Source: an uncultured Draconibacterium sp. (GTDB lineage: Bacteria; Bacteroidota; Bacteroidia; Bacteroidales; Prolixibacteraceae). Taken from it: a DNA stretch of 64,000 nucleotides. A program made the position numbers and the translations under genes. The notes beneath the pieces are model-generated. The model searched no databases, was not told where the DNA came from, and was given only the letters and a program-made list of their open reading frames with translations. The stretch's first letter is position 1, and every line of letters starts with the position of its first letter. Positions 44,559 through 54,664 of the stretch are shown one piece after another. Location: the NCBI RefSeq assembly GCF_963675585.1, contig NZ_OY776411.1:439001-503000 (forward strand). The letters run 5' to 3'.

Positions 44559-45293
44559 ATGTCGAAAACAATTTTTTTAGCAGGCGCCACAGGTGCAATT
44601 GGACAAATTTTGTCTCGTTTACTTATTGCCAGAGGCTGGACCGTTTATGGCTCCACCCGTTCGGAAAGTAAAACCAATCAACTAAGCAAAATGGGTGTAA
44701 AACCGGTTGTCGTTGATGTTTATGATGCTGAGTTACTAAAAGAAATTCTTGCTGATATACAGCCTGATGTAGTGATCCATCAACTTACCGATTTACCATA
44801 CGCTTTGGAAGAGAGTAAAATGACAGAAGCATTGGTTTCAAATGCACGTTTACGAACAGTGGGAACGGGAAATTTGGTAGCAGCAGCTGAAAATGCAGGC
44901 TGTAAACGAATAATAGCACAAAGCATTTCTTTTATTTACGATGAAGGAGCAAGTCCTCATTTAGAATCAGATCCTTTGCTTCCACTCACCCATCCCGTTT
45001 ATGGCGAAACAGTGGAAGGAGTATTAAACCTGGAACGACAAGTTGTTGAGTCGAAAACAGAAGGAATCGTTTTGCGCTACGGCTTACTTTATGGACCAGG
45101 AACCGGATTTGATGCACCCATTGCACCGGGATCGGTACATGTTGAAGCTGCTGCCAAAGCAGCCGAGTTAGCTGTTACCGGCGGAAGTACCGGAATTTAT
45201 AATGTGGCAGAAAATGACGGATCAGTTTCAACCGATAAAGCACAAAAAGACTTTGCGTGGGATGCTGACTGGAGAGAGAATGGTAAAATTTGA
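44559..45293 (+). CDS. NAD-dependent epimerase/dehydratase family protein
   Basis: 244 residues from the ATG at 44559. It is an extended short-chain dehydrogenase: GATGAIGQILSRLL near residue 8 and Y-x3-K is missing in its usual form, as in atypical NAD-binding domain proteins (PVYGETVEG). Reaction unknown. It follows the small regulator, so it may be under its control. No terminator is visible before the retropepsin gene on the other strand. Confidence 0.8.
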   Translation: MSKTIFLAGATGAIGQILSRLLIARGWTVYGSTRSESKTNQLSKMGVKPVVVDVYDAELLKEILADIQPDVVIHQLTDLPYALEESKMTEALVSNARLRTVGTGNLVAAAENAGCKRIIAQSISFIYDEGASPHLESDPLLPLTHPVYGETVEGVLNLERQVVESKTEGIVLRYGLLYGPGTGFDAPIAPGSVHVEAAAKAAELAVTGGSTGIYNVAENDGSVSTDKAQKDFAWDADWRENGKI

Positions 45294-45417
45294 TAAAAAC
45301 TGTTTGAACTTGTAACTTACAAGTAAACAAATACATGAACTGTTTGGTTAACACCTGGCAGTTCGTACTCATTTACCACAGAATGTATCTCTGCAATAAT
45401 ACAGTTTTTAAAAATTA

Positions 45418-45849
45418 TTACCTGGAGAAATTCAAGACCATTCTTTTTCGTCTGTAATCTATCACAGCCTGGTATTTTAATAAAAAATCGCTACCAATTA
45501 AACCACAAACGCTAATTCCGGCCGCCCGGGAATACAAATCGTTAATGTGAGCCATATCAAGCAAGGCTACTTTCAAATTCTCGATTTTCATCTTCCCAAA
45601 AGAGAAGGGCCGAATATACCCAATTGACGTAACCAAAGGTTCATCGTTTATTCCTGCGGAATGCAGCTCCTCCGTTTCGTGTTCGTCAATGTCGAAGTAG
45701 TCTGCCAAATTTTTATCAAATACGGTTTTCGATGCCCCCGTGTCAATCACAAATTTACCACTTGTTCCATCGGTAAAATTAGCCGAAGCAATTAAATGAT
45801 AATTATCGGCTTCAAGATGGATTATTTCAATGGGTATTTTGTATCGCAT
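45418..45849 (-). CDS. Retropepsin-like aspartic protease
   Basis: 143 residues from the ATG at 45849, with the frame open earlier without support. The clan AA active site is FVIDTGASKTVF near residue 42, as in the retroviral-type DTG/DTGAS proteases and bacterial relatives. A GLIGSDFLLKY near 119 completes the fold. Active enzymes are homodimers. No signal peptide is evident, so it may be cytoplasmic. Its substrate is not predictable. Confidence 0.82.
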   Translation of the reverse strand: MRYKIPIEIIHLEADNYHLIASANFTDGTSGKFVIDTGASKTVFDKNLADYFDIDEHETEELHSAGINDEPLVTSIGYIRPFSFGKMKIENLKVALLDMAHINDLYSRAAGISVCGLIGSDFLLKYQAVIDYRRKRMVLNFSR

Positions 45850-45911
45850 GAGGCAAATGTACTTTTTTATTGCAGAATGAAAAACGGTAGTTTTTAATAA
45901 CACCCGATTAT

Positions 45912-45948
45912 AAAAAAAAGCGGCTGGCTCCAAAGAAACCAACCGCTT
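45912..45948 (-). terminator. Terminator after mdh
   Basis: AAGCGG-C-TGG pairs with CCA-A-CCGCTT, followed by a T-run on the minus strand. Confidence 0.75.
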
Positions 45949-45970
45949 TATATATGAATTTACTTATTGC

Positions 45971-46906
45971 CTAAAGAATATTCATTCCGTCAAGAACATC
46001 CATCACTCCTTTTACAGAGTTAGCTGAATCGTAAAGCAGTTGTTTTTCATCTTCGTTTAATGCAACTTCGATTACTTTTTCAACACCGTTTTTACCCAAT
46101 ACAACAGGAGCTCCAACAAACATATCGTTCAATCCCCACTCGCCTTCAAGTTTAACACAACAAGGGAATACACGTTTTTGATCCATAACAATTGCTTCAA
46201 CCATTTGAGCTGCAGCCGAACCTGGTGCATACCAAGCCGAAGTTCCCATTAGGTTAACCAACTCGCCACCACCTTTTTTGGTACGATCAACAATTGCTTC
46301 CAGTTTATCAGCGTCAATCAACTCGGTAACAGGAATACCTGCAACTGTTGTATAACGTGGAAGTGGTACCATAGTATCGCCATGACCACCCATTAATAAA
46401 GCTGAAATATCACGAGGAGAAACTTCCAGTGCTTCAGCTAAAAATGCACGGTAACGCGCTGTATCTAAAATACCAGCCATTCCCATTACCTGGTTTTTAG
46501 GCAGTTTCGCAGTTACAAAAGCGGCATAAGTCATTACGTCCAATGGATTCGAAACGATAATGATTTTTGCATTTGGCGAATACTTCACAATGTTTTCAGT
46601 AACACTTTTTACAATTCCGGCGTTAATTGAAATTAAATCATCGCGGCTCATTCCTGGTTTACGAGGAACACCTGAAGTAATTACAACCACATCTGAATCG
46701 GCAGTTTTTGCATAATCATTTGTTGAACCAACCATGCGGGTATCATACCAATTAATTGGGGCAGTCTGCCACAAATCCAAGGCTTTTCCTTCCGAAACAC
46801 CTTCTTTAATATCTAAAAGAACAACCTCTTGTACAATGTTCTTTTCTGCTACAATCTGAGCGCAAGTTGCTCCAACATTTCCAGCTCCAACTACTGTTAC
46901 TTTCAT
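45971..46906 (-). CDS. mdh: Malate dehydrogenase
   Basis: 311 residues. It oxidises malate to oxaloacetate with NAD+. The Rossmann loop VGAGNVGATCA, the specificity loop GVPRKPGMSRDDL, the catalytic LMGGHGDTMVP and the ISNPLDVMT-type motif (here VSNPLDVMT) show the lactate-dehydrogenase-like type III enzyme. The -7 box is at 46980-46987 and a terminator follows. It is a single gene unrelated to its neighbours. Confidence 0.96.
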   Translation of the reverse strand: MKVTVVGAGNVGATCAQIVAEKNIVQEVVLLDIKEGVSEGKALDLWQTAPINWYDTRMVGSTNDYAKTADSDVVVITSGVPRKPGMSRDDLISINAGIVKSVTENIVKYSPNAKIIIVSNPLDVMTYAAFVTAKLPKNQVMGMAGILDTARYRAFLAEALEVSPRDISALLMGGHGDTMVPLPRYTTVAGIPVTELIDADKLEAIVDRTKKGGGELVNLMGTSAWYAPGSAAAQMVEAIVMDQKRVFPCCVKLEGEWGLNDMFVGAPVVLGKNGVEKVIEVALNEDEKQLLYDSANSVKGVMDVLDGMNIL

Positions 46907-46979
46907 CTTACTAGTGAGTTTTTATTGTTACAAAATATATAATCTTAAACAATTAATAGTCAAATTGTTTTAAGGCATG

Positions 46980-46987
46980 CAAAGATA
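46980..46987 (-). promoter_or_regulatory. -7 box of mdh
   Basis: Minus-strand TATCTTTG, 73 nt before the start codon; the -33 region is poor. Confidence 0.45.
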
Positions 46988-47105
46988 ATTTATTTTCCCG
47001 AGGTTTAAAATTAAAACAGCAGCCCGAAAACGGTTTAACAATTAGGTAAGAAATCTGTTAACAAGCGTAAAAAACAGAATAAGTTCGATATCCAATTCTC
47101 GCCCT

Positions 47106-49277
47106 CTAGTTCAGCCAGTAAGTCATTTTTAATACAATTGCCCGGTTTCGGCCATTCCAGTTTCCGGTAAAATAATTGTCGGTATAAACCAGGTAAATAT
47201 CTGATACCGGTTGGTAACGCCACTGAAAACGTGAATTTATATTCAGGTTTTGAATTTGTTCGTTGTACTGAACAAAAGTCGACCAGAATATTTTATCGGT
47301 GAAAGTGATGTCAACTTTTGGCCCCACCAAAAAAAACTGTGTGCGATCAAAAGCACCGCCCAAATCCATGTCGGTATAATTAAAATTCATCGACAAATTT
47401 ACATAGGGCTGAAAACGGTAACCGATTTCGCCCTGAATGTATTGAAGTTTGCCACTGTAAAACTTTCCTTTGGCAGCTTCAGCCTGCCAGTTGAACATGG
47501 TTTTCCGTGTTGAATTATAGGCAACATAAGTCCCTCCGTAATTATAAGAACTCCCTGCCGGCAAAAAATTTTCACCCTGATGTGTGGGATCAAAATCGTT
47601 TTGAAGTTCTACAAAATAATCTTTGTATCCCATTTCCAGCTCCGATCTGTTTTCAAATTCCAGTTGGTACGATATGGTGTTTTCATGATCTATTTTATGG
47701 TAATCCATATCAAAATACATATCACTTTCGATGTTTATACCGTGACTTACTACTCGTTTATTCGGAACAAAAAGATAGGCTACTTCAGGGCTAAAAAGAT
47801 TGTATCCGGTGCGTGTAACATATCCGGTTTCGGCTTTAAAGTTTTCGCCAACCGAACGTTGATAGAATTGTGCCTGAAAATTTTTCGATCTGTAATTAAT
47901 CGATGCACCCTGCGAATATTGCTGATCGGGGTTATCGGGTTGAAAAGAGCGGTGGTAATAAAATTTACCGCTCCAGAAATTATCGGCGCTTGCCAAATTG
48001 TAATCGAACCCAAAAACGCGGTTGAACATTGTGGTATCCTCCGGCTGATTCAGGTATTCTTTGTTTACAAATATGAACCCAAAATTTGACCGGGCAAACA
48101 CCTTTTTCTGAACTGATGCCACCGTAAAATTCCGCGATAAATAATCATCGGTTTTTTCAGTGGTCATATTCATAAATCCAATTCGCCAGTCGTTACCAAT
48201 TTTCCCACTCAGCCGGGCACCCGCTAAAACAGGTGCATCCAAACCAATACGCCGCGAGAAAAACGGAGTTGCCGAGTGCGCACCAAAATCGGCAAACAGG
48301 TCGCTGTTTTCCAAAAAGAACTGCCGTTTTTCGGGGAAAAACAATTCAAAACGGTCGATATTCGCCACTTGTTCATCTACTTCAACCTGCGCAAAATCCG
48401 GATTGTAAGTTAAATCCAGGTTCATCGACGAAGAAATACCAACCTTTGCATCAAATCCAAAATCCTTTTTATAATGTGCTCCGGTTCCAGCTTCGTAGTC
48501 GTTGGCATAACTTCCAAAAACATACGGAATAAGCGAATACATCATTTTCGATTTCGGAAGTGGTTCTTCAAATTTCATAACACCGGCGTAGGCCAGCGAT
48601 GATGTTGGAAACTGACGTGGAACCGGTGCCCATGCCGATTTTTCATTGGTTTTTAAATCCAGTCGGCTAAAATTAACGTTCCAAATCTGGCTGTCAGAAG
48701 GATAACGAATGGACTTAAACGGGATGCGCATTTCAGCTGTCCATTTGTCGTCGTAATGTTTCACTTTCGATTCCCACTTGCAATCCCAGTTCAGGTTACT
48801 TCCGGCACCACCGTGCATTACTCCATCCCATTTGGCACCCGAAGCCGATAAACCAAAGGTAAAACCATTGGTCTGATCGCGGTAAGTATCAAAAAAACTC
48901 AGAAAGTTATCGTTGTTTCCAAATATAAAATCGCGACGAAACGATTCCATTATCCTTTTTCCTTCAATGGTATCATTAAAAATAAAAGCAAGGTAAAATG
49001 CTTTGTCATCGTAGGTCATTAAAACCACCGACTGCTGGTAGGCGTAACCGGTATCGATTGGCAGCACCCGGTAAAAATTGTCTGCCTTTTGAGCTTCCAT
49101 CCAATCCGGTTCTTCAATCACCCCATCGATGGCAATACTCGACTTTGCCTGCTTTACATTGTAAATAAAATCTTTGTTGTAAGTAGTTATAATTGAATCT
49201 TTCTTCGACTTTCGGATACCATCGGCGTGGGCTGAAAGTGCAAAAATTGCAAATAGAAAGATCAGAGATAATTTCAT
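47106..49277 (-). CDS. DUF5916 outer-membrane beta-barrel protein with CBM9-like N-terminus
   Basis: 723 residues. A signal peptide (MKLSLIFLFAIFALSAHA) is followed by a carbohydrate-binding family 9-like domain (about 38-220: IAIDGVIEEPDWMEAQKADNF) and a long C-terminal region with alternating aromatic and polar residues, as in a beta-barrel, which ends MTYWLN. DUF5916 proteins are widespread in Bacteroidota; their role is unknown, though uptake or modification of surface glycans is often assumed. It has its own good promoter and stands between mdh and the efflux operon. Confidence 0.9.
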   Translation of the reverse strand: MKLSLIFLFAIFALSAHADGIRKSKKDSIITTYNKDFIYNVKQAKSSIAIDGVIEEPDWMEAQKADNFYRVLPIDTGYAYQQSVVLMTYDDKAFYLAFIFNDTIEGKRIMESFRRDFIFGNNDNFLSFFDTYRDQTNGFTFGLSASGAKWDGVMHGGAGSNLNWDCKWESKVKHYDDKWTAEMRIPFKSIRYPSDSQIWNVNFSRLDLKTNEKSAWAPVPRQFPTSSLAYAGVMKFEEPLPKSKMMYSLIPYVFGSYANDYEAGTGAHYKKDFGFDAKVGISSSMNLDLTYNPDFAQVEVDEQVANIDRFELFFPEKRQFFLENSDLFADFGAHSATPFFSRRIGLDAPVLAGARLSGKIGNDWRIGFMNMTTEKTDDYLSRNFTVASVQKKVFARSNFGFIFVNKEYLNQPEDTTMFNRVFGFDYNLASADNFWSGKFYYHRSFQPDNPDQQYSQGASINYRSKNFQAQFYQRSVGENFKAETGYVTRTGYNLFSPEVAYLFVPNKRVVSHGINIESDMYFDMDYHKIDHENTISYQLEFENRSELEMGYKDYFVELQNDFDPTHQGENFLPAGSSYNYGGTYVAYNSTRKTMFNWQAEAAKGKFYSGKLQYIQGEIGYRFQPYVNLSMNFNYTDMDLGGAFDRTQFFLVGPKVDITFTDKIFWSTFVQYNEQIQNLNINSRFQWRYQPVSDIYLVYTDNYFTGNWNGRNRAIVLKMTYWLN

Positions 49278-49320
49278 ACAAAATTAGCTTTAATTGATTT
49301 AGGTATCAGTACGTTGCCAA

Positions 49321-49350
49321 CAAAGATATTTAAATTATATAATCTGCAAA
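49321..49350 (-). promoter_or_regulatory. Promoter of the DUF5916 gene
   Basis: On the minus strand TTTG (49347-49350), an 18-bp spacer and TATCTTTG (49321-49328); leader about 35 nt. Confidence 0.7.
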
Positions 49351-49375
49351 GTAGGCCTACAGAAGTTTTCAAACA

Positions 49376-49402
49376 AAAAGCCCCCGACCAAAAGCCGAGG
49401 GC
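49376..49402 (-). terminator. Terminator after the efflux operon
   Basis: GCCCCCG pairs with the CGAGGGC arm (one mismatch) and is followed on the minus strand by TTTTTG. Confidence 0.6.
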
Positions 49403-49432
49403 ACAAAAAACAATGTTCAAGCATTGATTTAA

Positions 49433-50782
49433 CTACAAGGTAATTGGAATACCGTTGTAGAAATCAAGTATTTTCGTCCTGAAAATATATTCGTATTTGG
49501 CTTGCAGCAAATCGGATTGTGCAACCGTTAAATTGTTTTTGCTTTGGTTGTACTCCACCGAATTGATCATTCCCACATTAAATTTTTCTTCGGTATAACG
49601 GAAAGCTTCTTTCATGGATCGCACTGCTTTTTCGGTTGATATGTAACGGTTTAATGCAGCCAGTGCATTGGTGTAAACCAACTCAATGTCTTTACGTAAA
49701 ACATTTCTTGCAGATTGAAGGCGATACTCGTAATCGGCAATTTGCAATTCGGAATTTGAAATACTGTTTTTAACCTGAAAACGATTAAAAATTGGAACGT
49801 TTAAGGTTAGTCCCAAACTCGAGCGACTATTATTTTTCAACTGACTTCCAAAGTCAATGCGATCGCCATAAATATCTTTGTATTGATTGTTGTACAAATT
49901 ATAATAATTAGCCCCAAAAGAAAGACTAGGATAACGATTGCCTTTTGCAATTTCCAACTGTTTCATGGCACTTTGTACCCGTAGTTGCGCAGCCTTAATC
50001 TCAGGACGTATGTTAACGGCATTCTGAAACACATCAAAAGCATTCATCATGGTTAGGTTGGCCTGCAAATCGGGCAAAGTTGGTTTTTCCACTTTGAAAC
50101 TCTCGGCAATTGGCAGCTCTAAAAACTGATACAAATTTAAATACGCCAGCTGAATGCTGTTTTGGTTGTTTACCAGCTGAAGTTCTTCGCGTGCCAACTG
50201 GGCTTCAATTTCGAGCAGAGCGCCTTTTGCTGCGCTTCCCGCATCAACCAGTTGTTTAGTGCGCTCAATTTGTTGTTTTGTAACTTCAATGTTGGCTTCC
50301 GAAACCAAAATTACTTCTTCAGCAAAAAGGATTTGGAGGTACTCGGCAGCAATGGCCAACATAATATCGTCTTTGGTTTTCTGCAATTCGTTTAACGTTG
50401 CTTCCAAATCAAGTTGACGTTGTTTTACTGTATTGCTTAATGTCATACCATTAAACAAAGTCAAGTTGGTACTTATACCTCCCGAGAGACTTGCCGAGTT
50501 TATATTGTCGTATGTATTATCGTAAGTCAGCGATCTACCAAAACTAAAATCGTTGCCAAACTGTGCATTCAGATTCGGCAGTTTATCGTCTTTTGCCTGT
50601 TTTACCTGGTTTTCGCCGTATTGCGTGTTTAATCCCTGTTGTTTAATCTGGATATTATTATCGATGGCATAATCAATGCATTTTTGCAAGTCCCAAATAT
50701 TCTGATCCTGGGCTTTTGAGCTGATTGAGCCTACCATTAATAATACCCCTAATAATAAGGTTAATTGACTTTTCATATTCAT
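49433..50782 (-). CDS. TolC-family outer-membrane efflux protein
   Basis: 449 residues. It has a signal peptide (MKSQLTLLLGVLLMVGSISSKA) and two TolC repeats with long helices (IKQQGLNTQYGENQVKQAKDDK near 41 and ELEIAKGNRYPSLSFGANYY-like repeats later). It forms the outer channel for the efflux system whose inner parts precede it. Last gene of a five-gene minus-strand operon, ended by a terminator at 49376. Confidence 0.9.
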   Translation of the reverse strand: MNMKSQLTLLLGVLLMVGSISSKAQDQNIWDLQKCIDYAIDNNIQIKQQGLNTQYGENQVKQAKDDKLPNLNAQFGNDFSFGRSLTYDNTYDNINSASLSGGISTNLTLFNGMTLSNTVKQRQLDLEATLNELQKTKDDIMLAIAAEYLQILFAEEVILVSEANIEVTKQQIERTKQLVDAGSAAKGALLEIEAQLAREELQLVNNQNSIQLAYLNLYQFLELPIAESFKVEKPTLPDLQANLTMMNAFDVFQNAVNIRPEIKAAQLRVQSAMKQLEIAKGNRYPSLSFGANYYNLYNNQYKDIYGDRIDFGSQLKNNSRSSLGLTLNVPIFNRFQVKNSISNSELQIADYEYRLQSARNVLRKDIELVYTNALAALNRYISTEKAVRSMKEAFRYTEEKFNVGMINSVEYNQSKNNLTVAQSDLLQAKYEYIFRTKILDFYNGIPITL

Positions 50783-50831
50783 TGTTTTTTGTTGCGACTA
50801 ATTTACATAAAGCTTACTGAACTACCTAACT

Positions 50832-51962
50832 CTAGCCATTATTAGCTGCGCTTTCTTTTAATTTCTTCGGATCAATTTTTTCACCTTTTATTTTGTCTTC
50901 CAGTTTAAGACCTTCGGTAATCTCAATGTTAATACCATCACTCAATCCGGTTTGTACAAATCGTTTTTCGTAGTTTGGCTCCTCTGCATTGCCGGTATTA
51001 ATTTCAACAAACGACGAATCATTTTCAAACTTCAGTAACCCTTCAGGTATCACCATTACGCTGTCTTTTTTCTCTAAAACAATGTTGGCATTTGCACTGT
51101 ATCCGGCACGAATAAACTGCCCTTCCTTGAGTTGTACATTTGCTTTTATTTCAAACTGAATGGCACCGTTCTCCTCTACTCCTTTTGGCGAAATGTATTC
51201 TAAAACTGCAGCAAATTTTTCTTTGTCTATGGCACCAATTTCCAATTCAATTGGCATTCCTTCACTAATTTTACCAACTTCAGTTTCATCCACTTTCCCT
51301 TCAAAAATTATGTCTTTCATATCGGCAACCGATGCAATGGTTGTACCGGCATTAAAAGTATTGGCCTGAATTACAGAGTTACCTTCTTCAACCGGAACAT
51401 CCAAAACCATTCCTTCGATGGTTGAACGCACCAGCGTATTAGTAGCACTTTCTGCCTTTTTTGTTACACCATTTTTAATTAATTCCAAATTATTTTCGGC
51501 TGCGGTTAATTCTTCCTTAGCCGAATCGTAACCAACTTTGGCTGATTTAAACTCTTCGTAAGAAATTACCTCCTTGTCGAACAGTTTTTGTTGACGGTCA
51601 TAATCAATCTGGGCATCTTCGTAGTTAATTCGGGCACGATTCAAACGTGTTTCTGCCGAGTTTAAGGTAACCATATCAGGAATGATTTTAATACGTGCCA
51701 CTACCTGGCCTTTGGTAATTTTATCACCTGCCTCAACGTATAATTCGTCAATAATTCCTGAAACCTGTGGAACAATTTCAATTTCGAAACGTGGAACTAC
51801 CGAACCGGTGGCCACAGTTTTCATTACTACTTCGCTGTAAAAAGGGTTTTTGTTTTCAAAAACATCAACTTTCTTTTTCGATTTGTTGTACAAGAAGAAT
51901 AAAGTTCCTCCAAATGCACCAACTAAAATTACAATTCCTAAAATTCGTACTACTTTTTTCAT
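50832..51962 (-). CDS. Periplasmic adaptor of a MacA/HlyD-type efflux system
   Basis: 376 residues. An N-terminal membrane anchor (about 5-26) is followed by a biotinyl-lipoyl-like half (VPQVSGIIDELYVEAGDKITKGQVV near 65), a long coiled-coil hairpin (105-165, LNSAETRLNRARINYEDAQ onwards), and beta-barrel domains. It joins the inner-membrane transporter to TolC. It lies 68 bp after the second permease and 49 bp before the TolC gene. Confidence 0.9.
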   Translation of the reverse strand: MKKVVRILGIVILVGAFGGTLFFLYNKSKKKVDVFENKNPFYSEVVMKTVATGSVVPRFEIEIVPQVSGIIDELYVEAGDKITKGQVVARIKIIPDMVTLNSAETRLNRARINYEDAQIDYDRQQKLFDKEVISYEEFKSAKVGYDSAKEELTAAENNLELIKNGVTKKAESATNTLVRSTIEGMVLDVPVEEGNSVIQANTFNAGTTIASVADMKDIIFEGKVDETEVGKISEGMPIELEIGAIDKEKFAAVLEYISPKGVEENGAIQFEIKANVQLKEGQFIRAGYSANANIVLEKKDSVMVIPEGLLKFENDSSFVEINTGNAEEPNYEKRFVQTGLSDGINIEITEGLKLEDKIKGEKIDPKKLKESAANNG

Positions 51963-52030
51963 GACTTAACTACTTTATTGTTTTTTGTTTTGTTGTTTCT
52001 GTTCAATCTTATTATATCTAAAATGCTATA

Positions 52031-53308
52031 CTAAATTCCTTCGTCGCGGAGCGCATCAATTGGTTTTATGCTTACCGCCCGTTGCGCGGGAATTAAACCG
52101 GCAAAAATGCCTGAAACCACCAGCACCGTTAAAGCGCCTACCGCCATTTGAAAACTAACTTCAGGGTGGCGGAAGAAAATATCATCGCTGCTTCCTGCAT
52201 TCATTTCCAAAATCATATTCAGCAACTCGAGCAAGCCTACACCCATGGCAAGACCAATGTAACCGGCCATTACAGTTAAAAATACACTCTCGGCAACAAT
52301 GTGAAGTATTACTTTTCCGGGTGTTGCACCCAAAGCGCGTTGGATTCCGATTTCCTGTGTGCGTTCTTTAATAATAACAAGCATAATGTTGCTAACTCCG
52401 ATAATACCGGCAAGCAAGGTTCCAATTCCCACAATCCATGTTAAAACCTGAATTCCGGTAAACAATCCCATGTATTTTTTCCACTCCACTTCAATATTAA
52501 ACGAACCAATGGCCTGCATATCGTCAGGAGCAATGCTGTGTCTTTCTTTTAAAAGCTCTTTTAACCGGGCTTCCACCTGACTAACCGGAATACCGGGTTG
52601 CGATGTAACAGAGAAAAAATGCACATCGTCGCCCATGTTAAACGTTTTTTGCATGGTTGAGAATGGCATTATAATGGTTTCGGTTTTTCTTCCGCCACCG
52701 ATATTTACACGGGTTTCGCCTTTTACAACACCTACTACCTGAAAGTAAACCCCATTTATTTTGAGGTACTGTCCTATCGGATCTTCGTCCTTCTCAAACA
52801 TTACCTCAACCACACGTTCGCCGATGTTTACCACTTTTCGGCTTTGTTGAATATCTATTTGGTTGATCAAACGTCCTTGAAGCGGAGTCCAGGGATCAAT
52901 TTTAAAAAACTCGGGATAGTCACCGTAAATGCTAAAAGCACCTGTTCTTTTTCCTCTGATTGTATTGTCGCCCGAATTACTTCGCGGCCCAAACAAACGT
53001 GGAGAAAGGTATTCGATGTCGCTAATATTCGCTTTAATGTATTCTATGTCAGTGTTTTTATAATCCCAGCGTCTTCCGCGTTGAAAACCTTTGTAAGGTT
53101 TGCTTGTTCGCTCGGTCCAGAAGAATGCAGAATTTGATGCAAAAGCTTTAATTCCATCCATAACTCCGTTTTCCAAAGCCCTGCCGGCTCCCGACATTAC
53201 AATTAGCATAAATATGCCCCAGAAAACACCAAAAGCAGTCATAAAACTCCGCATCCGGTTTTTCTTTAACGCGCTTAATATTTCTTTCCAAAGATCTAAA
53301 TCGAACAT
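52031..53308 (-). CDS. MacB-like ABC transporter permease (second copy)
   Basis: 425 residues with a FtsX/MacB plan: one N-terminal membrane helix (LKKNRMRSFMTAFGVFWGI), a large periplasmic domain, and three C-terminal helices (LTWIVGIGTLLAGIIGVSNIM onwards). It is clearly a paralogue of the gene at 53327-54589. It would pair with the ATPase at 54665-55390. The two permeases probably form a heterodimer. Confidence 0.9.
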   Translation of the reverse strand: MFDLDLWKEILSALKKNRMRSFMTAFGVFWGIFMLIVMSGAGRALENGVMDGIKAFASNSAFFWTERTSKPYKGFQRGRRWDYKNTDIEYIKANISDIEYLSPRLFGPRSNSGDNTIRGKRTGAFSIYGDYPEFFKIDPWTPLQGRLINQIDIQQSRKVVNIGERVVEVMFEKDEDPIGQYLKINGVYFQVVGVVKGETRVNIGGGRKTETIIMPFSTMQKTFNMGDDVHFFSVTSQPGIPVSQVEARLKELLKERHSIAPDDMQAIGSFNIEVEWKKYMGLFTGIQVLTWIVGIGTLLAGIIGVSNIMLVIIKERTQEIGIQRALGATPGKVILHIVAESVFLTVMAGYIGLAMGVGLLELLNMILEMNAGSSDDIFFRHPEVSFQMAVGALTVLVVSGIFAGLIPAQRAVSIKPIDALRDEGI

Positions 53309-53326
53309 TGTTTTCTGTTTTAAAGT

Positions 53327-54589
53327 TTACTCGTCGCGCAAGGCTACAATTGGTTTAATACGGGCAGCTCTTTTGGCAGGAATGTATCCGGCAATTGCTC
53401 CGGCAAAAATGAGCAAGCCAGTTGCCATTAATGCAATGTTTATATCTACCGTTGGATTTCTGAAGAGTGTTTCGCCATTTCCGCCATTGGTAGCGGCCGA
53501 GGCAGCGTATTGTTGCTCAACAATAAAATTGAGCCCTTCCATAAGTCCGGTTCCAAGCACCAGACCAATGTACCCGGCAATGGTTGTAATTATTACCGAT
53601 TCCAGTAAAATCAATCCAATTACAGAAGCAGGGCTGGCACCAATGGCTTTCCTGATACCAATTTCTTTGGTACGTTCCTTTACCACAATCAGCATAATAT
53701 TGCTTACACCAACTACTCCGGCAATTAAAGTTCCAATTCCAATAATCCAGATAAAAATATCAATGGCCTGAAATATTTTCATGGTTTGAATCACATCTTC
53801 GAGTTTGTTGTACGATCCCATGGCCGATTCATCACTAGCATCGAACTTATGTTTCCGGGCCAGCGTTTCACGCACACGTTTTTCTATGGCCTGGCTTTCT
53901 TCAAGTGTTTCGGCATTTATTGTTAAAGCGAAATTGTGCAGACGATTTGATCCGTTAAACACTTTTTGACCGGTACTTACCGGGATGTAAGCGTTACGGT
54001 GACGGGTACCACCTCCTTCTTTACAAATTCCAACTACTTTAAACGGAATATTATTTACGCGTACATACTCACCAATTGCATCTTTCTCTTTAAAAAGTGC
54101 ATCGTAAATATCTTTGCCTAAAACCACTGATTTACGGGTTTCGTTAATATCAACCTGGTTTACAAAACGCCCTTCCAGTATTTTTATTGATTCTACTTCT
54201 TTTAAATCCGGATGACAGGTAACTGCAGTGTATTCACCGTACTCACTTCCATACGAAAAGGTATTTCCGCCAATGTAATATCGCCCGGATGTATGTTCTA
54301 TTCCTTCCAGATCTTTCAAAATATCGTAATCGGCATTTGTAAAACGAATTTCTCTGTTTTCCTGTAAACCCTGGTGAGCAATACTTGTTCGTCCGCTCCA
54401 CAACCACATGGCATTTACTGCGTCGCGCATAAAGTTTTCCGACACACCGTTGCTCAGGCCATTTCCGGCGCCCAAAAGAATCATTAACATAAAAATTCCC
54501 CAGGCAACGCTGAATCCGGTGAGGAAAGTCCTCATTTTATTTTTTTTGATTGTAGCAAGAATCTCCTGCCATTTATCGATATCAAACAT
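53327..54589 (-). CDS. MacB-like ABC transporter permease (first copy)
   Basis: 420 residues, same layout as the downstream gene: N-terminal helix around residues 18-38, a MacB_PCD-type periplasmic domain, and three helices from about residue 285 (IFIWIIGIGTLIAGVVGVSN onwards). The stop is 18 bp from the next start. In standard MacB the ATPase and permease are one chain; here they are separate genes. Confidence 0.9.
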   Translation of the reverse strand: MFDIDKWQEILATIKKNKMRTFLTGFSVAWGIFMLMILLGAGNGLSNGVSENFMRDAVNAMWLWSGRTSIAHQGLQENREIRFTNADYDILKDLEGIEHTSGRYYIGGNTFSYGSEYGEYTAVTCHPDLKEVESIKILEGRFVNQVDINETRKSVVLGKDIYDALFKEKDAIGEYVRVNNIPFKVVGICKEGGGTRHRNAYIPVSTGQKVFNGSNRLHNFALTINAETLEESQAIEKRVRETLARKHKFDASDESAMGSYNKLEDVIQTMKIFQAIDIFIWIIGIGTLIAGVVGVSNIMLIVVKERTKEIGIRKAIGASPASVIGLILLESVIITTIAGYIGLVLGTGLMEGLNFIVEQQYAASAATNGGNGETLFRNPTVDINIALMATGLLIFAGAIAGYIPAKRAARIKPIVALRDE

Positions 54590-54664
54590 GATTGAATAGT
54601 TTTAAGTTTAGAGTTCAGTGCTTAAAAAGACCACTGAATACTGAGGCTGAATCCAGCGAATTTA

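Noticed and set aside
53100..53771. Plus-strand frame of 223 codons
   Set aside because: It lies antisense to the two MacB-like permeases, whose protein families are clear; a shadow frame.
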